Shown here piece after piece: positions 34,237 through 46,309 of a stretch of 64,000 nt of DNA (positions are counted from its first letter, which is position 1; the number at the start of each line of letters is the position of its first letter). A model generated the notes under the pieces. The model was not told where the DNA came from. It did no database searches and saw only the letters and a program-made list of their open reading frames with translations. Position numbers and translations under genes: made by a program. This DNA is from Lobosporangium transversale (taxonomy: Eukaryota > Mortierellomycota > Mortierellomycetes > Mortierellales > Mortierellaceae): contig NW_019029006.1 of the NCBI RefSeq assembly GCF_002105155.1, positions 467,781 through 531,780 on the forward strand, read 5' to 3'.

Positions 34237-34674
34237 GAAAACGTTTTGTCACTATATCTACTAAATGAAAAGTGGAAGCGTATGGGTATCATATTCGTAT
34301 GCATTCATAGTGAGGTAGTATTAATGGATGGTCAGTGTATGTTAGACCTGCAATCTCTTGATTGAGAAGAGGCAGTTCTCATTCCTGAGCTTTTGTATTT
34401 GAATATGAGGGTCGACAAAAAATATTTGCTCTCAACCATCAACATCTTGCATTGAATAAGGACAAGGCAAATGGAATGCCTGGACCATGGAAGCATACAA
34501 AATATCTGCAAGTTCAAAGTTATTTTATACATTCATAAGCAAGCTCTCATGTGTGCTCTCTTTTTCAGATGAATGGGAGAATGGTATGATAGAATGAATG
34601 AAAACACGAAACATCCCCTGTTTTTCTTGATTCGACCAAACGTCCCTCCACACCTCATCCCTAAAACTATTTGG

Positions 34675-34681
34675 TATAAAA
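34675..34681 (+). promoter_or_regulatory. TATA box of the secreted protease gene
   Basis: TATAAAA lies about 190 bp upstream of the ATG, followed by a C/T-rich leader with a long T run (about 34828-34851). This is the clearest TATA element in the window and fits a strongly or conditionally expressed gene. Confidence 0.55.
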
Positions 34682-34873
34682 GGGAGCTGCTTCTGTCACT
34701 TTTATTCATTACTCTCACTTTCTCTTCCACATCTTTCCCTTTGGACTAAGAAAAAATCCATCACAGCTTTTACAGCAACCCCACACAGCCTAAACAAGGA
34801 ACAGAAAAACACTGTCCACGCACTACTTTTTTTTTTTTTTTTTTTTTTTTTTCTTCTTCATTTTCAATTCATC

Positions 34874-36085
34874 ATGAAATATCTCTCCCTACTCGTTGTT
34901 GCCTGTTTGGCTTTCACCACCTCCTCAGTTGAGGCTGCCGCTCCATTCTACGCCAATGGTGCCGGCACAACCGCAGTCCCCGGATCGTACATTGTTGTCT
35001 TGAAGGATGGTAGCACTAAGTCATTTGAGCCCAAGTTCAATTCACTCGCCAATCGTCCCCGCACCAATGGCCGCAATGGCCAAAAAGGTCGTCCTCCTCA
35101 CATCAACCACAAGTTCCAGGCGATCTCTGGATATACCATTACGATGGACTCTGATGATGACTTGAATGATATCCTCAACATGGAGGAGGTTGCATATGTT
35201 GAACGGGATTCTATCGTTACCATTCAGGCTACTCAGGTCAACCCTCCTTCCTGGGGTCTTCCTCGTGTCTCTCAGCGCAAGAGCTTGATCAACCTCAAGA
35301 CCTCTTACCTCTTCCCTAGCAAGGGTGGCGCTGGTGTCACAGCATACATCGTTGATACAGGCATTAACGCTGCCCATAAAGATTTCGGTGGCCGTGCCAA
35401 GATGGGCGCCAACTTCATCCGGGGCTCCCCTAACACAGACCAGAACGGTCACGGTACCCACGTTGCTGGTACCATTGGCGGCAATGTCTTTGGTGTAGCC
35501 AAGAAGGTTCAGTTAGTCGGTGTCAAGGTCCTGGGCGCCGATGGATCTGGCTCCACATCTGGTATTGTTTCTGCTCTTGATTGGATCATCGATACTAACA
35601 AGGGTAAGAAGGCTATTGTCAACATGTCTCTCGGTGGCGTAGCATCTAAGGCCATGAACGATGCAGTCGCTCGTCTCTACAAGGCCGGCATTCCTATCAT
35701 TGTCGCTGCTGGAAATGATCCAAAAATCAACGCATGTAACACCTCTCCCTCAAGCTCTCCTCGTGCTCTCACTGTTGGTGCCTCCGATAGCCGTGACAGA
35801 GTTGCTTCCTTCTCTTCTTTCGGCAAGTGCGTCAAGATCTTTGGACCTGGTGTTCAAATTACCTCTGCTTGGATTGGTAGCAACACTGCCAAGAACACCA
35901 TTTCAGGAACTTCGATGGCTACCCCTCACGTTGCTGGTGTCGCTGCCTTGTACTTTAGCGATGCCAAGATTAAGACCCCATCTCAACTCTACAAGGCTAT
36001 CCTGTCCGCTGCCACCAAGAACGCCGTCAAGGGTGACCTCCGCGGTGCTGCTAACCTCCTGGTCTTCAACGGTGGTGGAAAGTAA
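34874..36085 (+). CDS. Secreted subtilisin-like serine protease (S8, proteinase K type)
   Basis: A single exon of 403 residues. Residues 1-21 form a signal peptide (MKYLSLLVVACLAF...VEA). Residues about 35-115 are an inhibitor I9 propeptide (SYIVVLKDGS...FQAISGYTI...VAYVERDS). The mature domain starts near 120 and has the full triad: Asp161 (AYIVDTGI), His193 (NGHGTHVAGT) and Ser347 (SGTSMATPH), plus the oxyanion Asn281 (AAGND). FGVAKKVQLVGVKVL is a proteinase K hallmark. It is a likely extracellular endopeptidase for nutrition or host interaction. Codon use is more C-ending than in neighbouring genes and introns are absent, both fitting high expression. The gene stands alone at the edge of the gene-poor region. 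Confidence 0.97.
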   Translation: MKYLSLLVVACLAFTTSSVEAAAPFYANGAGTTAVPGSYIVVLKDGSTKSFEPKFNSLANRPRTNGRNGQKGRPPHINHKFQAISGYTITMDSDDDLNDILNMEEVAYVERDSIVTIQATQVNPPSWGLPRVSQRKSLINLKTSYLFPSKGGAGVTAYIVDTGINAAHKDFGGRAKMGANFIRGSPNTDQNGHGTHVAGTIGGNVFGVAKKVQLVGVKVLGADGSGSTSGIVSALDWIIDTNKGKKAIVNMSLGGVASKAMNDAVARLYKAGIPIIVAAGNDPKINACNTSPSSSPRALTVGASDSRDRVASFSSFGKCVKIFGPGVQITSAWIGSNTAKNTISGTSMATPHVAGVAALYFSDAKIKTPSQLYKAILSAATKNAVKGDLRGAANLLVFNGGGK

Positions 36086-38310
36086 AAAAACTCATCCACA
36101 TGCCATAAATCATACGAATCATTTGATTAGAGTGCTAGATCGGACCCTCATTTTTCTTTGTATGATATGAACAAAATGTAATAAAAGCATGAAGGGATAG
36201 ACTTCCCTTTCTAAAACAAGTCCAATGAATCCATGTTCCTAAATCAACTTAGTAATGTAATAGAATCGAGATTCAAAGTCCAAATGCCTGTTAGTAAACT
36301 AATTGGTTTATTAAATTTAAGGACTTGCTTTTTGACTAAAATGTTGAAAGTTGAAACATTTGTCTCAAACACAAACAAAAACCCTAAAACGATTTGATCG
36401 AGGAGGATGGACACGGACGAACTACCGTTCTTTTGCTGGTAAACACATGAAAAAGTATACACTCACAGAAACCATGTTGTATTGCATAAATATACTGGCG
36501 GATAAACAATCGTGCTTCGACCGTTTGAGTAATTGCAATAGGCATTCACAAGTGCTCGGGATGTGCAGTGAATCTTCAATAGGCTTCTTCTCCTGCTTTT
36601 GGGTAGTGAGACTGACAAATAAAGGTGGAGGCAAATGATGTTTTTTCAACGAAAGCAACAAAAAACCTTTTTCAAACCATCGCAAAATAAATAAAAAATA
36701 ATGAAAGATCTGAGTCTTCATCCCAAAAATATCCTTGATTCTATTGAAGGCCAATGCGCTGGCATTCAATTTATGAGATAAGTCCATGGAGAGAATCCCA
36801 CACCCCGTCAGACGATCTGCGTTCTAGTCATGCAAATGGATGAGAGGGCCTGATTGATCCAACAGGATGTAAACATGAGGACTCAGATTCAAGTTCAGGC
36901 ACCTTTGGAACTTTACAGATTTAAAATGAGTAATCAATTCAATTGCCTCTTCAGGATGATAGAGCCTATGCGTTTTAGCTGTGTCTTATAAGACAGACCA
37001 AAGTCTGTTCAGTCGAGGGATGCTCTTGGCCAAAGGAATTTTCAAATCCAATATTAGATCCCAGCATTTTAGGTTACGATCGAATGGGTGTATGTGTTTG
37101 CTGTCGAGCAACAGTCCATTGTCAGGATTCCTAGGGCGGCTGAATCTACAAATAAAGGCATTCGCAATTTTCTAATAACATGGCATTGGAGAGTTTGGTC
37201 AGTAGTAACAATCATTATAGTTAAGTAAATACTTATATTTTAAGGATAGAGTAAAGACATGCTTTTACATCTTTCTAGACTGAATAGTTAGGAATGCGGA
37301 TAGGCAGTTGATCTCTGATCTATGAAATAGGATAGCCTGTAGGTGACCATGAATACGTGTCGTAGACATGGCAAAACGCGCTTCCGAAACCACACTTGAT
37401 AACAAATTAATGCATGGATCGTGCGTCGATGCACACTAAAGAAGAAAGGATGATGCAGACATACAGCTGTAGGGCTGAAGGCTGAAGGGCAGCGGGACGG
37501 GACGAGGAGCGGGATCACCTTCCATCACTTTGCTTACATATCTCATAAACATGTAGTATGACATAGTCAAAGAAAGAGAAAAGGAAGGGGAAAAAAATAT
37601 GGGCCACATTCATTTTACACAATGTGTTGACCGTTGTTGGGAGCATGTTCGTTATGCTTCACTTAATTCCATATTCCTTAAAGGACTCAATTTTTATCTT
37701 TCCACAACATGTGGCATTTTGGACACTGTTACAACTGAACTGCATTGTGTGGTCTTGTTGCACAAAGCCCCCCTATTTTCGCATTCATTTCCTCACCTAT
37801 AACTTTTTTTATCTGTAAGCCCAACCTCACCTTTCTCACTCTCTTTACTTTTCTTTTCACCACGTTTCTTTCTTTTTTTTTTTTTGTGTGCCTGTATTTT
37901 TGTCTGTATTACACTGTATACAGTAGGTACATGTCAGAGCAATGAATATCAAAGTGTATAAACCCTGCTGACCCACTGAAACCCCTGTTTCTTCCAAATC
38001 TGTATGCGTTTCTGTGTACATGCATTGTCACCCACACTCCTGACTTCTTCCCCACTCATCTGCTTGTTGACGTCTCTCCTTATTTGTCATCTGTTTGCTG
38101 GATCATTGAGCAGCCATTTTTCACCCCTTTCATTTTCCTTTCCTTTTCTTTACCTTACACCTTTTCCCTCCTACTTCTTTTCTACTTGCTATCTTTCCTC
38201 AAGCCGCTATCTTACGCATACCAAGATCTTTTTACTTTTACTTTTCTTTCTTTTATTTTAATTTTGTAATAACAACCAAAAATAAAAAGAGCCATTACCG
38301 TTCAGAGACT
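36086..38310. other. Intergenic region with a possible coding relic
   Basis: The first about 100 bp are the protease 3' region. A decayed minus-strand reading lies at 36720-37150. From about 37780 the sequence turns strongly C/T-rich, as expected for the leader of the gene at 38311. Confidence 0.5.
36720..37150 (-). pseudogene. Possible decayed protein-coding remnant
   Basis: The minus strand gives long readable stretches such as NGLLLDSKHIHPFDRNLKCW, LAKSIPRLNRLWSV and, after a stop, HPEEAIELITHFKSVKFQRC. Their Leu spacing recalls F-box/LRR-type or similar repeat proteins, which are often multicopy in fungi. Stops interrupt it. Family not established. Confidence 0.25.
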
Positions 38311-41300
38311 ATGAACACGTCCAAACATTACGAGCAACAGCAAAAACAGCAAGGAAAAGGGTACAGAGCAAGAGCATTGTCAGCAGCAGCTCTATCTGGT
38401 TCTCCTACGCCGTCATCACCATCATCCTTTGCTGCTGGAGCTACTGCTACTAATTTGGGTATACCAATGGGAAGACCACTGCCCAGGACACCCGGCCTTC
38501 AACAGCACTTGGACCCATCGATGCCAAATGGTACTGGATTGGGCATAGGAGCAAGTGGTCTTGGTGCAGCAGGCAGTAGTAACAACATCAGTCCCAATGG
38601 TCCGTATATAAATCCCAATGCCAACAATATAGCTCGATCCTCTAGAGTTAGTGTCAATATCACCCAGTCGTCATCCACATTGTCTACAACTCTCGCCAAC
38701 AACAACAGTAGTACTACTCATATCAGCAGCCATGGAGAGAGTCATGACAATAATAGTAATAGCAATACTAGAGCGGGCCATACCTCATGGATTCAGGGTT
38801 TGTCGAAGAGTTCTCTTTCTCTTCAACAACAAGAACAACAGAGGAGACGTTCACTGGCAGAAGATCCATCTTACCAGGCAGCCTTGACGCGACCGATCTC
38901 ACCCACTATGATCATGAATTATATTCCTCCACCGGCAACAACTAATCCTTCTAAGAATAATAACGCAAATAATACGAAGGCAAATATCGGCAGTGACAAT
39001 CATCATAACAATAGCAATACTAACAACAGTGGCAGCAACGGTAATAATAGCTCGGGAGCTTTGGAACCACTTGCTCATCCCATGCCACAGTCATCCACAA
39101 CAACAGCAACACCAATAGCATCATCCTCATCAAATACCAATATTCATAATCCATCCTTAAGGATTCACAGCGCCACAGCTGCGCTCTCACCTTCATTCAA
39201 TACTCTTGGACAATCAGCATCAAAACCAGTAACTCATCTAGGAGGTCGGAATTATGTCGGTTCAAACATTTCCAACCCCAACGGAGGCACCATAAACCCA
39301 CAGCCACCGAGCGTATCAGCCGCTGTTCTGAACTCTGAAGATCCTACCTCCAACTCTTCACGGTTTGCGAGGCGAGGGCCTTTGATGATGAACTATGACA
39401 ATAGTAGCCATCAAAGTATTTTTTCTTCGTATAGCGCTAATGGGTCATCATCAATAGATACGGGTGGTAGTGGAGGGGGCGGATTTGGTGCACGTTCAAG
39501 ACATGAAAGCGCAGTACACACTGATCTATTGGAAAGTCCGGCGTCGATCCCCAATCAGTCTCAACCTTACCAACAATCATCCCAGACGCAGATACAGTTT
39601 AGTCCAGGAAATCAGAGGGTGATGATCCAGGGAAATGGATCTTCCACGACAGGGTTCTCACCTGCATCATATGGTACAGGGACTCAACTGCAGGTAAAAA
39701 AGAGTACAAGCAAAAAAAGGGTGTTTCCATGCAATGCATGATGTGCTCAGGTTTAGGTCATACGGGAGAATTCAAGGGGGGCGTGTCCCTTAAACTGATT
39801 TATTTATTCAACACTAACACTATTTCATTTCAAAAAAAAAAAAAAAAAAAAACTAGATTGCAAAGGAAGGATGGCTGTGGAAACGAGGAAACTTGCTGGT
39901 GGGTGTTCGCTGTCGCAATGTTTTTCTATCCCTCTTCATCTTGTCTATAAACAGGATCAGCAACGTAGGACGACAAGGATCAGGGGATGACAAGAAATAT
40001 GAAATGCTGATTTCTCTTTCTCTCTCTCTTTTTTTTTTTTTGTCATTATTACTATTGTTGCTGTTGTTGTTGTTGCTGTTATTATTACTGTTGTTGATAT
40101 AAACTAGACATGGAAACGAATTTACGCCATCGGCAGGTACCGCGGGGATGCACATCCAGGAGTCATGACATTGTTCAAAGACAACGAGGTACATTATTTT
40201 GAAGTGTGTAACTTGCATTGTACAACTCGTTACAGACCATGACGACACCATTGCAAGTTTATGCATTGGAAGTTTATGCGCTGTATAGTTTATTTTTATT
40301 TTAATTGACAAACAACTCCGATGTATCCTTTTTGGCCGGTTTTTTTATTCATTTTTTTTAGCATCTGTTCCCGACCAAGACCATTGATATGGCGGAATGC
40401 TATGAGGTTCAGGTCAAGGGTCAAGATGCCAAGGCCACAGGCCGATTTGAGTTCAAAGTTGTGAGTCGAAAAGAAGAAACTTGGTTTGCGACTGATACGA
40501 TGTCTGAACGGACTGCGTGGATTGACGCTCTTAATTCCCTCATGGTCGCTAAAGCCGTGGGTGCATCTTTGATGAAATTGGAAGCCAAGCTTAACAATAT
40601 CCGACATCGCAATAACTCACTTGAATATGCTCATATAACTCCTAGCAGCACTAATGTTGCTAGCAACGCGGGTGGCTTTGTAAGTTCCGCTGGAGCTGGA
40701 GTTGGAACAGTTGCCGGATCAATGATCACAGCAGCAACAAACGTAGGATCATCCTCCAATTCCTCTGCCTCTGCAGCATTTGATAGGCCATCGACGCCGT
40801 CTTCTAATATGCAGACCGAACATCTTTCAGTTGCTCAACAGGATCTAGCGACACGGGAGCAACTTTTAGCTCAACGAGAACAGGAGCTGGAGCGGAAACG
40901 GACTGAATCTTTATTGGTACAGCTGGAAGCCTGGCGTGCGGCCGCTAAAGTAACTGTCAACCAACATTATGCGGTCCGTGATCAACTATTAGAACGAGTG
41001 ATGAAGACCGCTAGAACCGTACAAGAACTCTTAGAGCGAGCTAGGATTCATTTAGAGACCGGATCAGACCAGATTACCGAGATTGTACAGAGCCATTTAG
41101 AATGTCTCCGAGTTCATACAAGCGAGTCTGCAGTCAATGCTACCTCATGCAAGATGCTCAAGTCAATCCTTGTGGGGCTGACGGTTAATCTAGACACAAG
41201 AAGTTCAGAGTTGAAAAGAGTGTTGTTGGTCTTGGATCAGTATATCAATACCGCCAAGAGAACATCTTCGTCAAAATCATCTCATCAGATTTCAACAACA

Positions 41301-44300
41301 ACATCTACATCATCGCCTACTTCACCGACATTAGCTGGTCTGCCCACTGGCGCAAGCAAAGAACGCCGATTGTCAGTCGGAGGTACATCTCTTCATTCGT
41401 CTCCTCTCCCTACGTATCCCCCATCTACATCGGGCATCACTATGTATTTAATTCAAGTTCGTGATAAATACAGGGAGACACTCGAGGTCCTGCAAGATTA
41501 TTCCAAGAGACTAAAACAAGTGCTGGAACGAGCAGATGTAGTTCACTCGTCTCCGGAGAGTGTGCGCAAATTCCGTGATGAGATCCAGGAGGCTCTTAAG
41601 GGCCTGACCAAGATGCCATCATATGTTTTTACACCATGTCTACCAGATCAACCACTACCAGGCGCAGCAGATACATTCTACAGGGAAGACTTGGTATTAC
41701 TCCATCAACAAAAGAATAAAGCGCAGCAGCAGCAACAGCAGAGCAATGAGCGCGAACAAGAGGATTCTGCATCCTTGCCAACAACCGACAGAGATACAAC
41801 TCAGGATCCAAACAAGGAAACCACTGCCGCTACTACTGCCTCAAGATCATCATCATCTGCATCCACATCATCTTCGAACACACATGGCGGAGCACCTGCA
41901 TTGTCGCTTGCACTCCCACCATCCCTTTCCTCTTTTCTACTACTTGACACCACTGCCACTACCACTGCTACCACTACCACTGCTACCACTACTACTGCTA
42001 CCACTACTACTAATGCTGCTAGTAGCACCGTCGATGCAGGAGCTACCATCGCAGAAAAGGCATTGGTTCAGACCGAGGCTCAATTAAGTACAGCATCTGC
42101 TGCCGAGCTGACCCAAAAGCTTCGAGATACGATCCTTCCAGAGTTCGAACACCTCTCGATCAAACAGGAAGAGTCTTTACAGTCAATGACCACACTTCTG
42201 AATCAAATCTCATCTACTTTAGTTAATCGCTTGACCGAGATCAAAGATGCGACTGCAGGACAACGCCAAGAGTTTGAGGAGCTGAAGGATGAAATCATTG
42301 ATGTGATGCAGCTCTCCGCCACAGACCCCAGTGGTCACCAACGAGATATTTCAGCGCTATCAGAAATTCGATCCAAGTTGGCAGAGATTACAGATCAGCT
42401 GACAAAAGTCCAGGATTACCAAAATCAACAGAATAATATGATTATGCTTAATGGTGGAGGTATTAGTGGCAGAGGTATGGGTTTCGGACAGCAAGGTTAC
42501 TTCGCGACTAGTCACCCTCATCATGGCCATAGGCGTCTTGTGGGTTCAGGTGTAGCTATGACGGGTAGCAACAACGGCAATAGCGCTACTGCCACAGGAC
42601 TATCACTCCTACAACGATCTGCTAGTACGATGGTCCATCCTTCCTTCGGGAGCGCACATCCATTCTACAACACCATCGATGGTGGATCGTCATCAACCCG
42701 GCCGCATCTTCAACGAGGCGGATCGTCCAATTTACATAACCGTCTTCACCAACCTCCTTCTGTGTCGATAACGCCCAAGATCGCAGGGATGACACGACTC
42801 TTTGAAGATGGGGAGGATGATAGTAATGACAGCAGTAATCTTGACACCAGTAGCGACTTTAATCATCAATCGTCGTCATCATTCAATGGTGGCAACGCCA
42901 GATATATGCATGGCGGATATGATAGTGATCGCCATCGTCAGAGTCAAGAGTTGATGATCTCGAAGCTGGACCAATTGCTTCTACTGCTTGAGTTCGTCAA
43001 CACAGCACAATGCCGTATGATGGCTTACCAAGACTTGGAGTTTGACAGGCAGCGAGCAAACTTTAGTGGCACTAATATAAATGTGGATGATAATAGAATG
43101 ATGGCTGTCCAGGAGTATATGGAGCAGATGGATCGAAAGATGAACTTACAGATGCATCTGCTGAGACGATTGGCGTCCATTCAAGGCACTGCTGGTACCA
43201 TGGATGGTACAGACGATGTGGCCCATTCTGGTGCTCAAGTCCGGGAGATTACGGACGATAACGGCATCGATGATAAAGGAAGGGGTGAGGACGACATGAA
43301 GCTTAATAATAGCCACGGCATTGAGGAGATGATCAAGACTCTGCCTCCTGAGAACGAACTATCGCTTATAGAAGTGTTGAATCGCTTGGATTTACAAATT
43401 ATTCCTTCTGTCAAGGATCAATCTGGTCGGATCCAGGAGCTCTCAGATCAGCTTACCGAGATGAAAAGACAGTTAGATGAACAACAGCGACGATTGGAGC
43501 AACAGCACAATTTTAGTGGGACCATTTTCAAACCTCGAGTTCCCACCCCTAATGTGGCTCCTATCTTGAATAGGAGCAAAAGCACAGATCACTCAACAAC
43601 GCCGCTGATGCTTTCGAGATCATCCTCTCAAGCATCCATTCAGCAACAACAACAGCACCAGAAGCATCAACAGGCAGCTTCTTTGGCTTCACCCTTAGAT
43701 ACAGAATCCTCGCCAGCGTCGTGGAGGGCTTCCTTGCGTCCTAGCAACAGCACCGGAAGTAGCTTTACGCAGTCCCGAGAACGATTATCCTCTTCTCCAA
43801 CTACCGGAGCTGTTCCTTCTCCCGCTTCTTCCCTTGACTCGCTTCCATCTTCAACGTCAGCAACTCCTTCAAGCGGTACTAATGAGGACCAGACAAACGT
43901 GATCATGACCAAGACTTCGGACAGAATCGTAGAGCTATTGGATAGAATGGATGCCAAGATGAGCCAGATGATTGATGATCAACTTCCCCGATATGAGAAA
44001 GGAAACAACGAGCTGTTGACCAAGGTCTGTGAGCTCTTGGATGACTGTGTTGATAAAGACAGTAAAGAGGACGATAATGCTTTGAGTGAGGATGACAACC
44101 AAGGGAACAAAGGCACCAGGCGTAGAGGAGGACGCTCAGCAGCAGAGGTATCGACATTGGCACAAACTGCTACAGTCGCTGATATTTCCAAAGCAGACCT
44201 AATTCCATTGACACAGAAGTTGCAAGGGCTTGAAACCATGTTGATGGAGCAGAATGACCATGAAGAATTGCGACAGGTTGGCAACAAGGCACTTTGGAAG

Positions 44301-46154
44301 GAGATGATGATCATGTTGGAGGACATTCATCGCCACCACAGAACCGCCACACCATCGTCAACCTCATCCTCACTCGATCGTGCTGGTAATGGTATGGATG
44401 GGGATTTGACTCCTCCGGTGCGCACATCTACTTCAACGCCACAATTGACCACAGGATCCGCTACTGCTCCTCCAGTATTGTTACCTGCTTCTACTGCGGC
44501 TACGGAAACGATTATAGATTCCTTAGAGCGGCTCAAATTCTTGATTCAAGGAGAGGCTGACCGCTCCGAATCATCGCTGAACGAACAGCGGGATGAGATC
44601 TTGGAGAAGATGAACCAAGTCTTATCTTCGATTCAAGAATCGCAAGGCGAGATGGGATCTCGAGATGCGGCTGTCAAAGAAGAACTGCAAGAGATGCGAG
44701 AGTGGATTGTGAAACATTCAAGTATGCAAACTGAAAACTTGCGGGAGATTGTGTTTGCAGCTAGGTCAACAGTCGGTTCTACAATTGCGGATGCGACCGC
44801 TTCGGCCGCAGCAGCAACCGTGAAAGACAGAGATAGGGAGGATGTGCTTTTAGAGGCAGATGTTGTCAATAGTGTTAGAGCTACTGGTATTGAAGGTAGT
44901 GAAGGGAGAGGGGGAGGAGGATGTAGTAGTAGCGGTAGTGAAGAGGAGTATACTCGAGTCGATATTCTGGATGATCTTGAACAAGAGGAGCGATTGTTGA
45001 GTAAACCAACGCATCTTTCTCGAAGCCGTCTTCAATCTCTACAGCCATCTTATGAGCCCCTTCCTGCTCCTCTCGTCGCTGTGACGGCTGAGGCCACTAA
45101 AGAGATCCAAGGGCTCAAAGAACAACTGGAGATGTTCACGAAGGTCCAAATGGCCACATTTTCAGAACTAGCAGATAATGTTTCAGGTGTAGAGAAGATG
45201 ATGCGAGACATGTCCAAGGTGATGGGTATTCGTCGAGGAGGAACTCTGATCAGGAAACGAGAGGCCGAACAAGGACGAGCCATGTTGGCAATGGAAGTCA
45301 AAGAAACGATCGAAGAGGTCATGGCTAGAATGGGAAGATCCAACTCTTTGGCTAACATATCCAACGCAACTTCTTCATCTTCGTCACCTCCTGTTGGCTC
45401 TGGAGGGCCTCAAAAGACACCAAGGTCATCCATCGACAGTCAGGATGAAGCCAGTAGTAACAGCAACAACAACAACAACAACAACAACAAAGGCTTCCTC
45501 CCCCGTGGCGACAGTGGTTTGTTTAAATATCTATATCAACCCCGCCGATCTGCAGCCTCTAATACCAACAACGCAGCTACGGATGCGTCTAAATCAACCA
45601 CGCTGGCCACGTCTCCTTCTATGGCGTCCTCACTTCTTGCAGAGGTTACGCCCATGTCGATCAACACTTCCTCAGCTATGCTTGAGGAGCCTTCATCCAG
45701 TATTCGTTCTCCAGGTTCCCCATTGTCACCTATTGGCGGTACTGAGTCCCTGCCATCGTTATCATCATCGTCTGAGATGATGCAAGAGCAGATGGATCTG
45801 TTGCACGATCAGATGGAACAGCTTTACAACCGGAAAGCACGAGTTGAGGTTCAAGTACAAGGTCTGGAGAGCGAAAAACATCAGTTGACAAAAGAAAAAG
45901 AAGAATTGATGAAAGAAGTGGAGATGTTGAGAAAGGAGAAACAAGACCTGTTGATGGCAAATAGTGCACAGTCAGCAACAGCCACAGCTACTACAGCTAC
46001 TAATGCAGTATCTTCGACAGCGACAGAACCCTTGACAATGTCTACAAACGCGTTGCTGGAGAAGGCCTTATCAGATCGTGTGGCGATGTTGTTGCAAGAG
46101 ACGGCACGTTTAGAAATATTGAAGAAGCAACTTGAGAACCAAGTAAAAAAATAA
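38311..46154 (+). CDS. Giant PH-domain coiled-coil protein
   Basis: Four exons (38311-39693, 39857-39898, 40108-40188, 40362-46154) give 2432 residues; all introns are in phase 0. Residues 1-461 are low-complexity (Ser, Asn, Gly, Gln). A PH domain spans residues about 462-570 and is assembled across three introns: KEGWLWKRGNLL, TWKRIYAIGRYRGDAHPGVMTLFKDNE, HLFPTKTIDMAECYEV...GRFEFKVVSRKEETWFATDTMSERTAWIDAL. The conserved Trp of the last PH helix is present. The rest alternates coiled-coil segments with Ser/Thr-rich linkers, and the C-terminus is a strong coiled coil. PH domains usually bind phosphoinositides, so a membrane-cortex scaffold is plausible. The specific role is unknown. Confidence 0.85.
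41948..42018 (+). repeat. ACT/ACC codon repeat (Thr/Ala tract)
   Basis: An in-frame repeat of GCTACCACTACT-like units encodes a Thr-rich stretch with Ala in the PH-domain protein. Confidence 0.85.
45461..45490 (+). repeat. CAA/AAC trinucleotide repeat (poly-Asn)
   Basis: A run of AAC codons gives about ten Asn in a row in the PH-domain protein. It is a typical unstable triplet. Confidence 0.85.
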
Positions 46155-46309
46155 AATAAATAAATAAATAAAAATAGCACATGTACTGATTTTTTTTATT
46201 TTTATTTTTTTATTAATAATTTCAATATCTATCACTCCTTTTTTTTTTTTACATTTTGATTTTTTTACCCTCCCATCTTGCTTTTCATTGTTTAGTAATC
46301 ATTCGCTTT

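Larger units (their letters stand above)
30873..34873. other. Four-kilobase gene-poor region
   Basis: AT-rich with no supported gene. It holds a block related to 27910-27995 (31010-31100), a possible coding relic (31627-31900, minus), a 35-nt A run (31986-32020), a T run (33079-33102), a T13/A43 palindrome (33637-33692), a 29-bp tandem duplication (34170-34236), and the promoter of the protease gene at its right end. Confidence 0.55.

Noticed and set aside
36384-36392. CCCTAAA telomere-like heptamer
   Set aside because: It is a single copy, so it is neither a telomere nor an interstitial telomeric repeat.
40021-40311. Minus-strand frame with an Asn/Ser run (152 residues)
   Set aside because: It overlaps the spliced PH exon and intron of the plus-strand gene; the Asn run comes from an intronic TTG/TTA repeat.
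43667-45364. Several minus-strand open frames over 80 residues
   Set aside because: They are antisense to the long PH-protein exon and composition-driven.
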